From contig CAZASB010000023.1 in the NCBI GenBank assembly GCA_964487655.1, positions 1 through 26,793 on the forward strand: a stretch of DNA of 26,793 nt, written 5' to 3'. The DNA comes from PWXP01 sp964487655 (GTDB taxonomy: Bacteria > Planctomycetota > Planctomycetia > Pirellulales > Thermoguttaceae). The notes beneath the pieces are model-generated. The model searched no databases. It had not been told where the DNA came from and worked only from the letters and a program-made list of their open reading frames with translations. The translations under genes and the position numbers were made by a program. How positions within the stretch are numbered: position 1 is the first letter of the stretch; each line of letters opens with the position of its first letter. This document shows positions 7,140 through 15,187 of this stretch, in pieces.

Positions 7140-8531
7140 TTAGCTACTCCCCTCTTCCCATATCTTGCCTGGGTTCAGAATCCCGTTGGGATCGAAGATG
7201 CGTTTGATGCTCTTCATCAGGTCGATGAAGATCGGGTCTTGCGTGCGCCGCATGAACTTCTGCTTCTCCAGGCCGATTCCATGTTCACCCGACAGGACGC
7301 CGCCAAACTCGATCGCCGCCTCGATGATCCGATCAACGGCCCGCTGGGCCTTCTGGAAGTGGACCGGATCCTTGGCGTCGGTCATCACGCTGGGATGGAG
7401 GTTGCCATCGCCCGCATGACCGATGACCGTGACCTCCAAGTCAGCCTCGTCGCAGATATTCACTACTCGTCCGATGAACTCGGCCATGCGCGTTCGGGGC
7501 ACGGTCACGTCTTCCGCCAGGACCGTGGGCGCCGCGCCGAACACGGCGGCGAAGCCAGCGCTGCGGGCCTTCCAGTAGGCCTGTGCCTGGTTCTGGTCCC
7601 GGGCCACCAGAACTTGGGTGGCGCCAACCTCATTGCAAACGTCGATCACCTTCTGAGAGTCTCGTGCAACAACATCCTCCGTGCCGTCGCACTCGAACAT
7701 GAGCATTGCCGCGGCGTCTTCCGGCAGTCCCATGCCGGTGATTCGGTTGATGCTCTTCACCACCCAATTGTCCAGAAGCTCGATCTTGGCCGGAATGATA
7801 CCACGGTCGAGTATCTTTCCCACGGTCTCGCCCGACTTGGGCAAATCATCGAACAAGGCGATGATCGTCTTCCTGGCGGGCGGCAGCGGGAGCAGGCGCA
7901 AAGTCGCTTCGGTGACAACGGCAAGGGTGCCTTCCGAACCGGTTATCAGGGAAACCAGGTCGTATCCCACCACGTTCTTCACCGTGCTGCCTCCGAACTC
8001 CACGATCCGGCCAGTGGGGAGAACGGTCTGGAGCCCGAGGATATATTGCTTCGTCACCCCGTATTTTAGGCACACGGGCCCACCGGCGTTCTCGGCAATG
8101 ATGCCACCCAGGGTAGCGCCCAGGAAGCTCTGCGGATCGGGCGGAAAGAAGAGTCGCTCTTGGGCCAGTGCATTCTGCAGATCCATCAGCACCACCCCCG
8201 CCTGCACGCGAGCCGAGAGGTTCGCCGCGTCGATGGACAGGATTCGGTTCATCTTGGCCATGGCCAGGACGATTCCGCCCCGGATGGGTACCGAACCGCC
8301 GCTCACGTTCGTACCGCCTCCGCGCGGAGTCACCGGAATGCCGTTTTCGTTAGCCAACTTGAGCACGGCTTCGACGTGCCTAGTCTCGGTCGGAAAGACC
8401 ACCATGTCGGGCTTGTGGGTCCAGGTAGAGGTTCCGTCGTAGGAATAGACCTTGCGGTCTTCCTCGGAGGTTAGCACGTTGGACCTGCCCACGATGCCAG
8501 CCAAGTCATTTACCAAACGCTCGTAGGCCAT
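7140..8531 (-). CDS. glcD: GlcD-like FAD-linked 2-hydroxyacid oxidase subunit
   Basis: A 463-residue flavoprotein of the vanillyl-alcohol-oxidase/GlcD family, oxidising a 2-hydroxyacid (glycolate, D-lactate or similar) to the 2-oxoacid. The PCMH-type FAD domain occupies about residues 35-215, with PRGGGTNVSGGSVPIRGGIV as the pyrophosphate loop. The FAD-oxidase C domain carries GHAGDGNLHP (metal/substrate histidines) and the terminal signature GVLSGEHGIGLEKQKFM. Length and motif order are normal. It is the first gene of a leftward operon with the glcF-like gene. A candidate promoter lies at 8597-8625. The oxidase class is certain; the substrate is inferred only from the GlcD/GlcF pairing. Confidence 0.92.
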   Translation of the reverse strand: MAYERLVNDLAGIVGRSNVLTSEEDRKVYSYDGTSTWTHKPDMVVFPTETRHVEAVLKLANENGIPVTPRGGGTNVSGGSVPIRGGIVLAMAKMNRILSIDAANLSARVQAGVVLMDLQNALAQERLFFPPDPQSFLGATLGGIIAENAGGPVCLKYGVTKQYILGLQTVLPTGRIVEFGGSTVKNVVGYDLVSLITGSEGTLAVVTEATLRLLPLPPARKTIIALFDDLPKSGETVGKILDRGIIPAKIELLDNWVVKSINRITGMGLPEDAAAMLMFECDGTEDVVARDSQKVIDVCNEVGATQVLVARDQNQAQAYWKARSAGFAAVFGAAPTVLAEDVTVPRTRMAEFIGRVVNICDEADLEVTVIGHAGDGNLHPSVMTDAKDPVHFQKAQRAVDRIIEAAIEFGGVLSGEHGIGLEKQKFMRRTQDPIFIDLMKSIKRIFDPNGILNPGKIWEEGSS

Positions 8532-8596
8532 GAGTGTACCCCGATAGTGGGAGTCGTTGCGACTGTCGCGATCGACTGGATTTCAGATTGCCATCA

Positions 8597-8625
8597 CCAA
8601 TAATCTAGTCTGTGTTGCCTGTCAA
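8597..8625 (-). promoter_or_regulatory. Candidate promoter of the glcD-glcF operon
   Basis: Read leftward, a perfect TTGACA (-35; 8625-8620) is followed after 17 bp by TATTGG (8602-8597), a poor -10. It lies about 66 bp upstream of the glcD-like start. The -35 is strong, but the pair is only a moderate candidate. Confidence 0.35.
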
Positions 8626-8859
8626 AAACTTACGGCATCCCATGGTTTCATGTTGGAGTTCCTTGTGTGAAAGATGAGTATATCGAACGGGAGGAAGTGG
8701 CTCCATGAGGGGGCACGATATCTCCGCGTATGTGCAGGGAATAGCATGAAGCTTGCGCGAGCGTGCCTTCATCGAACTCGATTGGTTCTGGACGCCGCAT
8801 TCCCGAACGTTCTCGAAAAGATCGAAATCAAGCCGCGCGAGGTATGGAGGCGCTACCAG

Positions 8860-8889
8860 TTGCCGATTATGCGAGGGAGGGTATATACT
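8860..8889 (+). promoter_or_regulatory. Candidate promoter for the DUF2461-DUF4838 pair
   Basis: TTGCCG (8860-8865) and TATACT (8884-8889) are 18 bp apart, about 130 bp upstream of the next rightward gene. The 487-bp gap 8532-9018 separates divergent operons; beyond this and the leftward candidate nothing else recognisable was seen. Confidence 0.35.
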
Positions 8890-9018
8890 GGTGGGATGAA
8901 ACGTCGCGTTGCCCACCTTCCGTTGCATATTGGGTCAATATACTCAATCCGCCTCGGTGGGATCGGCAAGAAATGAACAGGAGCATCCGCAGGTTGACGC
9001 GAGAATATAGGGAACGCC

Positions 9019-9705
9019 ATGGATTTTCAGCGATTCGAGCCGCCCCTTTTCGGGTTTCTGGAACAGTTGACCGTCAACAATAACCGGCCGTGGTTCCAGG
9101 CGAACAAGCAGCGGTATGAGCGCGAGGCGCGGGAGCCGAGCTTGGCCTTCATCCGTGCGTTCCAGCCGTGTCTGAAGCGAATCTCGCCGCACTTCGTCGC
9201 CAGCGACCGGCGGCTTGGCGGCTCCCTGATGCGGGTTTATCGCGACACGCGGTTCACCCGGGACGCCCCGCCCTACAAGACCAACGTAGGCATCCAGTTC
9301 CGTCACGAGGAAGGCCGTGATGTCCATGCCCCCGGCTTCTATATTCACATAGCCCCCGGCGAGTGCTTCTTGGCCGTGGGCCTATGGCGACCCGACTCCG
9401 CCTCGCTCGGCCTGATCCGGCAGGCGATTGTCGACTGGCCCGACCGCTGGCGTCGTACCCGCAACGACCGCGCATTTCGCGAACAGTTCATCCTCGAGGG
9501 CAAGAGTCTTAAGCGTCCACCACGAGGCTTTCCCGCCGACCATCGCTGGATTGAGGATATCAAGCGAACCGACTTCATCGGCCTGAAAGAATTGGAGGAA
9601 GACGACGTTCTCAACAACGAATACCTGGACTACGTGGCGGCATCCTTCACCGCGAGTCGGCCGTTCATGCGATTCCTCTGTCAAGCATTACACCTTCCCT
9701 TCTGA
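9019..9705 (+). CDS. DUF2461 / TIGR02453 family protein
   Basis: A 228-residue cytoplasmic protein that matches the DUF2461 (TIGR02453) family along its whole length. Family features visible are the opening F-x-F-L-x-x-L-x-x-NNxRxWF (residues about 11-26), the central RVYRDTRFTRDAPPYKTNVG, FYIHIAPGECFLAVGLW, and a late region around GFPADHRW. The biochemical function of this widespread family is unknown. The start ATG at 9019 has a weak AGGGA upstream and opens directly into the domain. The DUF4838 gene begins 22 bp after its stop, so the two are probably co-transcribed, though the pairing gives no clear functional hint. Confidence 0.88.
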   Translation: MDFQRFEPPLFGFLEQLTVNNNRPWFQANKQRYEREAREPSLAFIRAFQPCLKRISPHFVASDRRLGGSLMRVYRDTRFTRDAPPYKTNVGIQFRHEEGRDVHAPGFYIHIAPGECFLAVGLWRPDSASLGLIRQAIVDWPDRWRRTRNDRAFREQFILEGKSLKRPPRGFPADHRWIEDIKRTDFIGLKELEEDDVLNNEYLDYVAASFTASRPFMRFLCQALHLPF

Positions 9706-9727
9706 AGAAACCCCGGAGAGCGTCATC

Positions 9728-12061
9728 ATGTCGAAAGCCATCACCTGCGTACTTGCCGTTGTCACATCGCTCGTCTTCGTTGCTGCCTCGGCGGGGGCTG
9801 GGTTCGTGCTTGAAAAGGGCCGCCCGGTCACCATCGTCCTTGCCGATTCACCAATCCCCGCCGAGCAGACCGCAGCCGAGGAACTGAAGACTTATCTCGA
9901 CAAGATGATCGGCGCACCCTGCACGATCGTCACGGAAGTCCGAGCGGTCACGCCTGCTGTTTACGTTGGTCCAACCGCGCTGGCCAAACAGGCCGGTATC
10001 GATTTCAGCCAGCTTGGTAAGGAGGAATGGGTTCTCCGGACGAATAATGAAAACCTCATCGTTGCCGGCGGACGCTCTCGCGGCACGCTCTACGGCGTGT
10101 ACGACTTGCTCGAACGGCTGGGCGTCACTTGGCCGGACGTTGAAACGGAGTTTGTTCCCACGATTGATAGGCAAGTTGTCGAATGGGACGTGCGCGCGAA
10201 ACCGGCCATTATGAACCGCTGTATCTACCCTGGAGTCGGCCTGTCAGGCAATACGACCCGCTTCCTCGTCCGCAACAAGATGAACGCCCAGATTCACATT
10301 CCCGAAGACTTGGGCGGCTGCGAACCTCACGGCTTGCCCGGAGGTTGCCACACGTTTCACGCTTACACTAACGAAGACTGGCCCGACGAATGGTTTGCCC
10401 TGCATAAGAACGGCCAGCGGGTTCGCTCGACGTCCGGCTCGGGCCCGTCGCAGTTCTGTCTGACCAACTCCGAAGTGCGCAAGGCCGTTTGCGAGCAGCT
10501 TCGCGCGTTCATCCGGCGCGACCGCGAGAGGGCCGCCTCGCCCGCCCTGTACCCTCGCATCTACGATATCAGCCACAACGACTGCCACGGTGAATGCCAA
10601 TGCCCCGGTTGTCTGGCCGTACTGGAGCGCGAGGGCGCATATAGCGGCGTCCTGCTGGACTTCATCAATCATGTGGCCGCCGACGTTGCGAAGGACTACC
10701 CGGATATCTATGTCCAGACGTTCGCCTACACCTTTACGCTCGACGCGCCCAAGCACATCAAGCCGGCCGACAACGTGATGATTCGCGTATGCAAGCTCGG
10801 CTGCGAGTTCTACCCGTCGGGCAAGGCCGACACGCAGTTTCCCGTCAGCCATCCGCGTAACCAGAACTACCACGACAACTTCCTCCGTTGGGCCGAGATT
10901 GCCCCGAACCTGGCCGTATGGGACTACTGGATCCTGTATACCAAGCCCTACCATCCGCCCTACCTGAACGCCCGCCATGTGCAGGAGGACATGCGGTTCT
11001 ACCGCGATCATTGCGTCAAGACGCAATTCGTGGAATGCGAGGCCGCCAGCCAGACCAGCTTCTTCCCGTTCAAGGTCTGGTTCGGCCTGAAGATGATGCA
11101 GGATCCCGACCAGTCGTACGACGAGCTGGCCGAGCGATTCTGCAAAGCCATGTACGGACAGGCCGCCGCCCCCATGTTCAACTACATCAATTATCTGCAG
11201 GATCGCGAAAAGGCAGCCGACGTTGCCCTCGGCCGTACCACGCCCAACGCTCTGCCGTACCTGGATCGCGACTTCTTCAACACCGTCAACGGCCTGCTCG
11301 ACGAGGCCGAGCGGCTTGCCGTCGACAATCCGGCCGCTCTAAAGAACATCGCTCGCGAACGCGTGCCGGTTGACGCCGCCCTGCTGCATCTTGGCCGCCG
11401 CTACAAGGACAATCTGCCTGCCGGCGGCGATCCGCCCCGTGACCTCCTTGCCCTGTTTGCGCGATATGAAAAGAACTCACTCTTGCAGGCAGAGCATTTC
11501 TACAATTCCGACGCCTATACCGGTAACTCCGCGAAGTTCAACGACGCAAAGGTCCGAATCGAAACCGACAAGCTGCGATTTACTGGCAAGTCGCTGCAAT
11601 TGCCTCCGGAGTTCGAAGGGAAGGAAGTGGTGGACGTCAACTGGGCAACGTTCACCGGCGGCCTGAAGACCGTGACCGATCCGGATGGCGTGGGCGGCAA
11701 GGCCGGTATCCTTCCCGACAATGAAACGCGGGACGACTACCACGCGCGCCCGTTCAACCTGGGCATCTACAATCGGACTCAAAAGAAGATTCTGGTCAAC
11801 CGCACGATCCCACAGGAGGATATCCCCCAGGACGGTAAGTTCCACCTGGTCCATCTCGGCCGGTTCGACATCGAGCCGACCACCATCGTCTGGGTCCACT
11901 GGAGCTGGCTCATCAGTATCGGCATCGACACCACCTACCTCCCCGAGGCCGACAACCAGTGGGACGTCTACGTTTCTATTAAGCTCGTCGGCCCGCCTTA
12001 CCAAAAAGGCTCACTGGAGAAACCCCAAGTCCTGGTCGATCGCGTCCTGTTGGTCCGGTGA
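9728..12061 (+). CDS. Secreted DUF4838 protein, glycoside-hydrolase-like
   Basis: A 777-residue exported protein. Residues 1-24 are a Sec signal peptide with likely cleavage after ASAGA. Residues about 28-150 resemble the GH67/GH20-type N-terminal alpha-beta domain (AEELKTYLDKMIG, then RGTLYGVYDLLERLGVTW). The central DUF4838 region carries the cysteine cluster C286-C290-C292-C295 in DCHGECQCPGC, the usual hallmark. The last about 250 residues look like a beta-rich accessory domain. Related planctomycete and Bacteroidetes proteins are thought to act on polysaccharides; no catalytic activity is established for the family, and catalytic acids cannot be assigned with confidence here. It lies 22 bp after the DUF2461 gene. 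Both length and start are normal. Confidence 0.85.
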   Translation: MSKAITCVLAVVTSLVFVAASAGAGFVLEKGRPVTIVLADSPIPAEQTAAEELKTYLDKMIGAPCTIVTEVRAVTPAVYVGPTALAKQAGIDFSQLGKEEWVLRTNNENLIVAGGRSRGTLYGVYDLLERLGVTWPDVETEFVPTIDRQVVEWDVRAKPAIMNRCIYPGVGLSGNTTRFLVRNKMNAQIHIPEDLGGCEPHGLPGGCHTFHAYTNEDWPDEWFALHKNGQRVRSTSGSGPSQFCLTNSEVRKAVCEQLRAFIRRDRERAASPALYPRIYDISHNDCHGECQCPGCLAVLEREGAYSGVLLDFINHVAADVAKDYPDIYVQTFAYTFTLDAPKHIKPADNVMIRVCKLGCEFYPSGKADTQFPVSHPRNQNYHDNFLRWAEIAPNLAVWDYWILYTKPYHPPYLNARHVQEDMRFYRDHCVKTQFVECEAASQTSFFPFKVWFGLKMMQDPDQSYDELAERFCKAMYGQAAAPMFNYINYLQDREKAADVALGRTTPNALPYLDRDFFNTVNGLLDEAERLAVDNPAALKNIARERVPVDAALLHLGRRYKDNLPAGGDPPRDLLALFARYEKNSLLQAEHFYNSDAYTGNSAKFNDAKVRIETDKLRFTGKSLQLPPEFEGKEVVDVNWATFTGGLKTVTDPDGVGGKAGILPDNETRDDYHARPFNLGIYNRTQKKILVNRTIPQEDIPQDGKFHLVHLGRFDIEPTTIVWVHWSWLISIGIDTTYLPEADNQWDVYVSIKLVGPPYQKGSLEKPQVLVDRVLLVR

Positions 12062-12065
12062 TGGC

Positions 12066-12080
12066 GCGTTTTGAAAACGC
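12066..12080. promoter_or_regulatory. Perfect 15-bp palindrome after the DUF4838 gene
   Basis: gcgttttgaaaacgc is a perfect odd-length palindrome 4 bp past the DUF4838 stop. A similar shorter one, gtttgaaac, lies near 12119-12127. It could be a regulator site, or a weak hairpin that ends the upstream transcript. No function can be assigned. Confidence 0.25.
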
Positions 12081-12367
12081 TTGGAACCATCTCGCGCTGC
12101 GAGGGTGCCCGTGGGCGAGCGTTTGAAACTTCGAGATCAAATCCCATGGAACATACCAGGGGGTCGGGAGTCTTTACTCATTCGTTACGCAGTTTCTGTC
12201 AAGCAATCTTCGCGCCGACGAGCCCGGCATGGGCTTCCGATCTGACTCATTTCTCCAACACCGACCTCTACCCTGGAAAAGCCGCGCAAGCCCGCTGCTG
12301 CACCCGTGCATCTCAAACACCCTTCACCCGCGTTTGACTTCCGTAAGTGTCGGTATCACAACCTGTA

Positions 12368-12510
12368 GCTCCTCCGTTTCCAGACGCAAACTGCTTTGTC
12401 GGGGAACGGCGCAACGGTGTGGGTGGTGGCGTGGGGCACTGCCGTGTAGAATACGGGCTCCTCTGTTTTCAGGTGCAGACTACTTTGCCGGAGGACGGCA
12501 CAACGGTGTG
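12368..12510 (+). ncRNA. Two tandem copies of a 54-nt structured RNA element (candidate, undescribed)
   Basis: Copy 1 spans 12368-12421 and copy 2 spans 12457-12510; they differ at 10 of 54 positions, all transitions. Each folds into an 8-bp stem (element positions 7-14 with 35-42), an asymmetric internal loop, a 5-bp upper stem (19-23 with 28-32) and a 4-nt loop. Six of the ten changes fall in stems and all keep pairing, including a double change C-G to U-A (positions 13/36). The other four are in unpaired positions. Many pairs are G-U on the plus strand and would be A-C mismatches on the other, so the RNA is most likely read rightward. The 5' GCTCCTC and 3' CAACGGTGTG ends are identical and unpaired. 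It lies 131 bp before the aldolase gene. In the rest of 12062-12641 only the palindrome at 12066-12080 was noted. Confidence 0.5.
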
Positions 12511-12641
12511 TGCCTACTACATTGGAGTAACCTACACCTAGAAACGGGAAGGCCAAAATACGACCGCCACTCACGGAGAGGCGTAGGGGGTGCCCCAACA
12601 CGTTTTGTTTCGTAGTCGCACTCACAAGCGAAGGATCAAGT

Positions 12642-13550
12642 ATGGAGTTTACAGAACTCAGCACGGCTGAACTGGTCCGGCGAGCCCTGAAGGCCGGTAC
12701 GGTTATTCCCGGTTTCAATATCCCGTATCTTCCCATGATGGAGCCGGTCGTCCGGGCCCTGCGTGATACGAACAGCTTCGGGCTCATCATGGTGGCGCGG
12801 CTTGAATGGGTGAAGTTCGAGTCGGGCAGCCTGGAGGCGATCCGCGACGAATACGAACGGGTGAAGGACCTCAAACACACTCGCCTTCATCTGGATCACG
12901 TGCCGGTGATCGACGAGGATGATCTCAACGTCGACTACGAGGGGGTCATCCGACGCGCCGTCAAGGCAGGTTACGATTCCGTGATGGTTGACGGCTCGCG
13001 TCTGTCGCTGGAAGGCAATATCGACTGTACCAAGGCGGTTGTGGAAATAGCCCAACCCGCCGGGATTGCCGTGGAAGCGGAGCTGGGCGCCATCATGGGT
13101 CACGAGTCGGGTCCGCTCCCGCCCTACGATCAGCTCTTCGAGTCGGGCCAGGGGTTCACCGATCCGGCCGAGGCGAAACGCTTTGTCGAAGAGACGAACG
13201 TCGACTGGCTTTCCATAGCGATTGGGAGCATCCACGGAGCCATATCGGCTGCTCGGAAGGACGAGAAGAAGGTCGAGGCAAGGCTCGATATCAATCGGCT
13301 TGACGAGATTCGAGAAGCGATTGAAATCCCCCTGGTCCTGCACGGAGGCACGGGAATCCGCAAGGAGTATATCATCAAGGCCATTCAGCACGGCATCGCC
13401 AAGATCAACGTGGCAACGGCAATCCGCCAGCCTTACGAAAAGGCAGTCAAGGAATCCGTCGCTGCGGGGCAGGAAGCGGTGTACCGCGCAATGCTTGCCG
13501 TCATTCACGAAGACCTGGAAATTGGCAACAGCGCGGCACGGCTCGCCTAG
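12642..13550 (+). CDS. Class II fructose/tagatose-bisphosphate aldolase family protein
   Basis: A 302-residue zinc-dependent class II aldolase, expected to cleave or form ketose bisphosphates via dihydroxyacetone phosphate in the cytoplasm. Zinc ligands are visible as His86 in LHLDH, His198 in IGSIHG and His234 in LVLHGGTG. Asp85 is the catalytic acid position, Glu147 sits in VEAELG, and Asn256 lies in KINVATAI. Length fits the fructose- or tagatose-bisphosphate aldolases. The N-terminal third (after GFNI, residues about 45-75) departs from the usual family sequence, so the substrate may not be a standard bisphosphate. A GAAGGA ribosome binding site precedes ATG 12642. It stands alone on the plus strand between the tandem RNA element and the convergent kdsD-type gene. 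Confidence 0.85.
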   Translation: MEFTELSTAELVRRALKAGTVIPGFNIPYLPMMEPVVRALRDTNSFGLIMVARLEWVKFESGSLEAIRDEYERVKDLKHTRLHLDHVPVIDEDDLNVDYEGVIRRAVKAGYDSVMVDGSRLSLEGNIDCTKAVVEIAQPAGIAVEAELGAIMGHESGPLPPYDQLFESGQGFTDPAEAKRFVEETNVDWLSIAIGSIHGAISAARKDEKKVEARLDINRLDEIREAIEIPLVLHGGTGIRKEYIIKAIQHGIAKINVATAIRQPYEKAVKESVAAGQEAVYRAMLAVIHEDLEIGNSAARLA

Positions 13551-13593
13551 AAGCCAATCCGCTCATGCACCCCCAGTCCGGGCCGGGCGAGAA

Positions 13594-14673
13594 TCACCCT
13601 GCACGCCGCACGGGGAAGCGCTGACATTCGGGGCCCGACGCGCGTTCGCCTGTTTCTTCGTTCAGCTCTGGAAACGTGCTGACTACGTCTGTAACGTCGA
13701 TCAAGCCGACGGGCCGGCCTTCGGCGTCGACCACTGGCAATTCGCTGATCTTTCGCTGGGCCATGGTCGCCACGGCGTCGATCATCTTGGTACCCATTCG
13801 CACGGTCGTCGGCCGCGCGATCATCACCTCCCGAATCGGACGGTCCAGGGCCTCTTCGCGCCGATGTTCGAACAGTCGCGCCAAGTCGCTATCCGTGAAG
13901 ACCCCGCTGAGCTTCCCCTCGCCGTCGACAAGCATGATCGCGCCGGTCCGCCGCCCGGGCATGCTTAAGTCGACCAGTACCTGGCGAATCGTCTTCTCCC
14001 GCGACGCCACGCGACAATGGGACAAGGTACGAAGGTGTTCGTCCACCTTGCTGAGCTTGCGTCCCAAGCTGCCGGCAGGATGAGATCGGGCGAAGTCCTC
14101 GCGAGCGAAATTCCGCATTCGGCTGGTCACCATTGCCAACGCGTCGCCCAGCGCCAGCATTGCCGTGGTGCTCGCGGTGGGCGCCAGCCCGAGTGGGCAC
14201 GCTTCGTCGAGCGAACCAAGTTCAAGTACGACGGTGGCCGCCTGCCCTAGCTTGCTGTCGGGCCTCGCCGTCATTGCCAAGATGGGCGTGCCTATTTCCA
14301 CCAGCGAGGGGATAATTCGAACGATTTCCTCCGTCTCGCCGCTCTGGGAGAGCATCAGCACCACATCGTCGTGACGCACCCGGCCGAGGTCTCCGTGGAC
14401 CGCCTCTGCCGGATGCAGGAAGTGGCTGCGCGTGCCGGTAGAACCCAATGTGGCCATGATCTTCTGCCCAATCAGCCCAGCCTTCCCCATCCCGCAGACG
14501 ATCACGCTGCCGCGGCACCGATACAGACGGTCGACCGCCTGGCAAAACTGGCTGTCCAGCCGTCCGGCCACATCCAAAAGCGTCTTGCTTTCCTGTTCGA
14601 TGATCTGGCGGGCGAGGCGAAGTTGTTCAAACGGGCTGAGGGTGTCCGACTTCTCGGCGGGGTCTGAACTCAT
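13594..14673 (-). CDS. kdsD: Arabinose-5-phosphate isomerase, KdsD/KpsF/GutQ family
   Basis: A 359-residue SIS plus tandem-CBS protein that interconverts ribulose-5-phosphate and arabinose-5-phosphate, the first step toward Kdo for lipopolysaccharide. The SIS domain (about 40-175) has GMGKAG and LSQSGETEE. Lys64, Glu116, Glu157 and His198 (in ARSHPAGSLGRKL) match the E. coli KdsD catalytic residues with a constant offset of five. Two CBS modules follow at about 210-270 and 280-340. The start is ATG 14673 because AGGAGG lies 7 bp upstream; the frame stays open farther up to 14862 but without family sequence. It converges on the aldolase gene with 43 bp between the stops. No kdsA, kdsB or kdsC is visible. 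Confidence 0.92.
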   Translation of the reverse strand: MSSDPAEKSDTLSPFEQLRLARQIIEQESKTLLDVAGRLDSQFCQAVDRLYRCRGSVIVCGMGKAGLIGQKIMATLGSTGTRSHFLHPAEAVHGDLGRVRHDDVVLMLSQSGETEEIVRIIPSLVEIGTPILAMTARPDSKLGQAATVVLELGSLDEACPLGLAPTASTTAMLALGDALAMVTSRMRNFAREDFARSHPAGSLGRKLSKVDEHLRTLSHCRVASREKTIRQVLVDLSMPGRRTGAIMLVDGEGKLSGVFTDSDLARLFEHRREEALDRPIREVMIARPTTVRMGTKMIDAVATMAQRKISELPVVDAEGRPVGLIDVTDVVSTFPELNEETGERASGPECQRFPVRRAG

Positions 14674-14726
14674 CGACCTGTCCTCCTTGATATCCGTCGA
14701 CCGAAAGACGTAGAGACAATCGGCGG

Positions 14727-14755
14727 AGTGTACCGTCGGCAACAAGTTCGAGCAA
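14727..14755 (-). promoter_or_regulatory. Candidate promoter for the kdsD-type gene
   Basis: Read leftward, TTGCTC (14755-14750) and TACACT (14732-14727) are 17 bp apart, giving a leader of roughly 47 nt before ATG 14673. It is a moderate match only. Confidence 0.3.
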
Positions 14756-14956
14756 CGTGTATATTTTGCGTCCATAGAGGAAAAAAGACTACACTCTTCA
14801 CGCTTGGCCGCCCGGTTTACGGCCTCGCCGTCGCCGGGGTGACGGGTAGCGAGGAAGCGCACGGGTGTAGCTCCAGTACGGACCTCATTGCTCTACATTC
14901 CCTACCCGCCCGATGGTTCGTCAGACCCGAGTTTGCAGTTCTCCTGCCGTGCCCCC

Positions 14957-14985
14957 TTGAATCGCCAATCCCTCCTGCCTAGACT
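14957..14985 (+). promoter_or_regulatory. Candidate promoter for nagB
   Basis: TTGAAT (14957-14962) and TAGACT (14980-14985) are separated by 17 bp. Transcription would start near 14992, giving a leader of about 195 nt that contains the long-range helix described below. Apart from this, the kdsD promoter candidate and the nagB leader structure, the gap 14674-15187 shows no further feature. Confidence 0.4.
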
Positions 14986-15083
14986 TAGTGCTGGCGGGAA
15001 GTCGAATTTCTTGCCTCCCGAACTAGACATGAACTCCGTAATCGTGAGCGAGAAAGGCAAGGTCGCCTTCATGGCCGACTTGC

Positions 15084-15171
15084 GGGTCATGTGGTAATGG
15101 GACTATGGGCTTCTCGCCCGCGCACCGTGGCGACGGCGTCCGCGACGGCGAAGTGAACGACCACATGACTC
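15084..15171 (+). promoter_or_regulatory. Structured nagB leader closed by a 12-bp helix next to the ribosome binding site
   Basis: gtcatgtggt (15086-15095) is perfectly complementary to accacatgac (15160-15169), and a G-U and a G-C pair extend this to 12 bp (15084-15095 with 15160-15171). The 64-nt interior holds two small hairpins: gggc-ttctc-gccc (15107-15119) and ccgt-ggcg-acgg (15125-15136). The shape is a multi-branched domain ending 2-3 nt before the nagB ribosome binding site AAAGGAG. It could be a cis-regulatory RNA that controls access to that site. As DNA it could instead be two operator half-sites (catgtgg/ccacatg) spaced for looping. Confidence 0.45.
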
Positions 15172-15187
15172 TTGAAAGGAGCCTTAC

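Noticed and set aside
7128..8069. Long plus-strand open frame (313 codons) opposite the glcD-like gene
   Set aside because: It is antisense to a gene with complete family motifs, and its translation resembles no protein family; high GC makes such antisense frames common.
12347..12541. Small open frame covering the tandem 54-nt repeats
   Set aside because: The two repeat copies fall in different frames (period 89 bp), substitutions show no codon pattern, and no ribosome binding site is present; an RNA explanation fits better.
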